From an uncultured Saprospiraceae bacterium (lineage in GTDB: Bacteria > Bacteroidota > Bacteroidia > Chitinophagales > Saprospiraceae): DNA of 64,000 nt. The position numbers were made by a program, and so were the translations under genes. Positions 63,924-64,000 of this stretch are shown piece by piece (position 1 is the first letter of the stretch; the number at the start of each line of letters is the position of its first letter). A model generated the notes under the pieces. It saw only the letters and a list, made by a program, of their open reading frames with translations. It was not told where the DNA came from and did no database searches. The DNA lies in NCBI GenBank assembly GCA_937959115.1, contig CALGAW010000030.1, positions 59,420 to 123,419 on the forward strand, read 5' to 3'.

Positions 63924-64000
63924 ATGAATAAGCGACGACGAAAACCAACATTTAAGGATTACGATCCAGATCAGATGAGTCTTCTCCCGCCAAGTCTTGA
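63924..64000 (+). CDS. IS1182-family transposase, N-terminal part (runs off window)
   Basis: Only the first 25 codons are visible (MNKRRRKPTFKDYDPDQMSL, then LPPSL). The FKxYxPxQxxLLPPSLxEL opening is the N-terminus of IS1182/IS5-like DDE transposases. The gene continues beyond the window, so integrity cannot be judged. The upstream terminal repeat marks where the element starts. Confidence 0.75.
   Translation, partial: MNKRRRKPTFKDYDPDQMSLLPPSL

Overview
This window is chromosomal DNA from an AT-rich member of the Bacteroidota, probably a saprospirian or cytophagian-like environmental bacterium; I cannot name the genus. The evidence is: two secreted proteins ending in type IX secretion (T9SS) type A sorting domains; several promoters of the Bacteroidota form TTG-N17..23-TAnnTTTG; almost no Shine-Dalgarno sequences; and the family content (ECF sigma factors, PF13568-type barrels, TPR-CHAT proteins). 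I saw no rRNA, tRNA, CRISPR array or prophage.

Layout. 1-2.3 kb: three small genes (lipoprotein, propeller-like protein, cysteine-less ArsC-like protein). 2.9-32.3 kb: a secretome region. It holds a giant G8/beta-helix/malectin protein, an ECF sigma/TPR anti-sigma pair, a lipoprotein, an LRR-subtilase, a TPR-CHAT protease, a membrane LuxR regulator, an outer-membrane protein, a 1453-residue T9SS beta-helix/cadherin-like adhesin, an alpha-solenoid protein, a pectate-lyase-like protein and another beta-helix protein. Four of these exported proteins share a C-terminal module of about 220 residues ending in a dockerin-like calcium loop. 32.4-39.0 kb: a tightly packed minus-strand operon with a Gcr-type membrane protein, a degenerate ABC exporter, HlyD, a hotdog thioesterase and TolC. 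39.4-42.0 kb: a small unlisted ORF, a TPR protein, an HPF/RaiA-like ribosome factor and a TetR regulator.

42.2-58 kb is a stress island: porin-like barrels, MscS, two divergent XRE regulators, an ECF sigma factor, an AI-2E transporter, YtxH, holin-like, CsbD, DUF1328, DUF697, two DUF3185 proteins, BrkB/YihY, a TspO-like protein, Hsp20 and HtrA/DegP. Seven transcription units here carry the same promoter-like signature, TCGAACA-N17/18-TATAG, which looks like a local ECF-driven envelope or general stress regulon. Hsp20 instead has a sigma-54-like promoter with upstream repeated boxes. A 468-bp segment (3' end of the AI-2E gene plus 5' end of the porin gene) has been duplicated and left as pseudogene fragments.

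58.2-64 kb: an ECF sigma factor overlapping a cupin anti-sigma factor, a diverged cupin paralogue that has lost its metal ligands, a T9SS protein built from 145-codon repeats, and the start of an IS1182-like transposase running off the end. The three ECF systems, the secreted repeat proteins and the envelope-stress genes together suggest an organism that spends heavily on surface and extracellular proteins and on sensing envelope condition.
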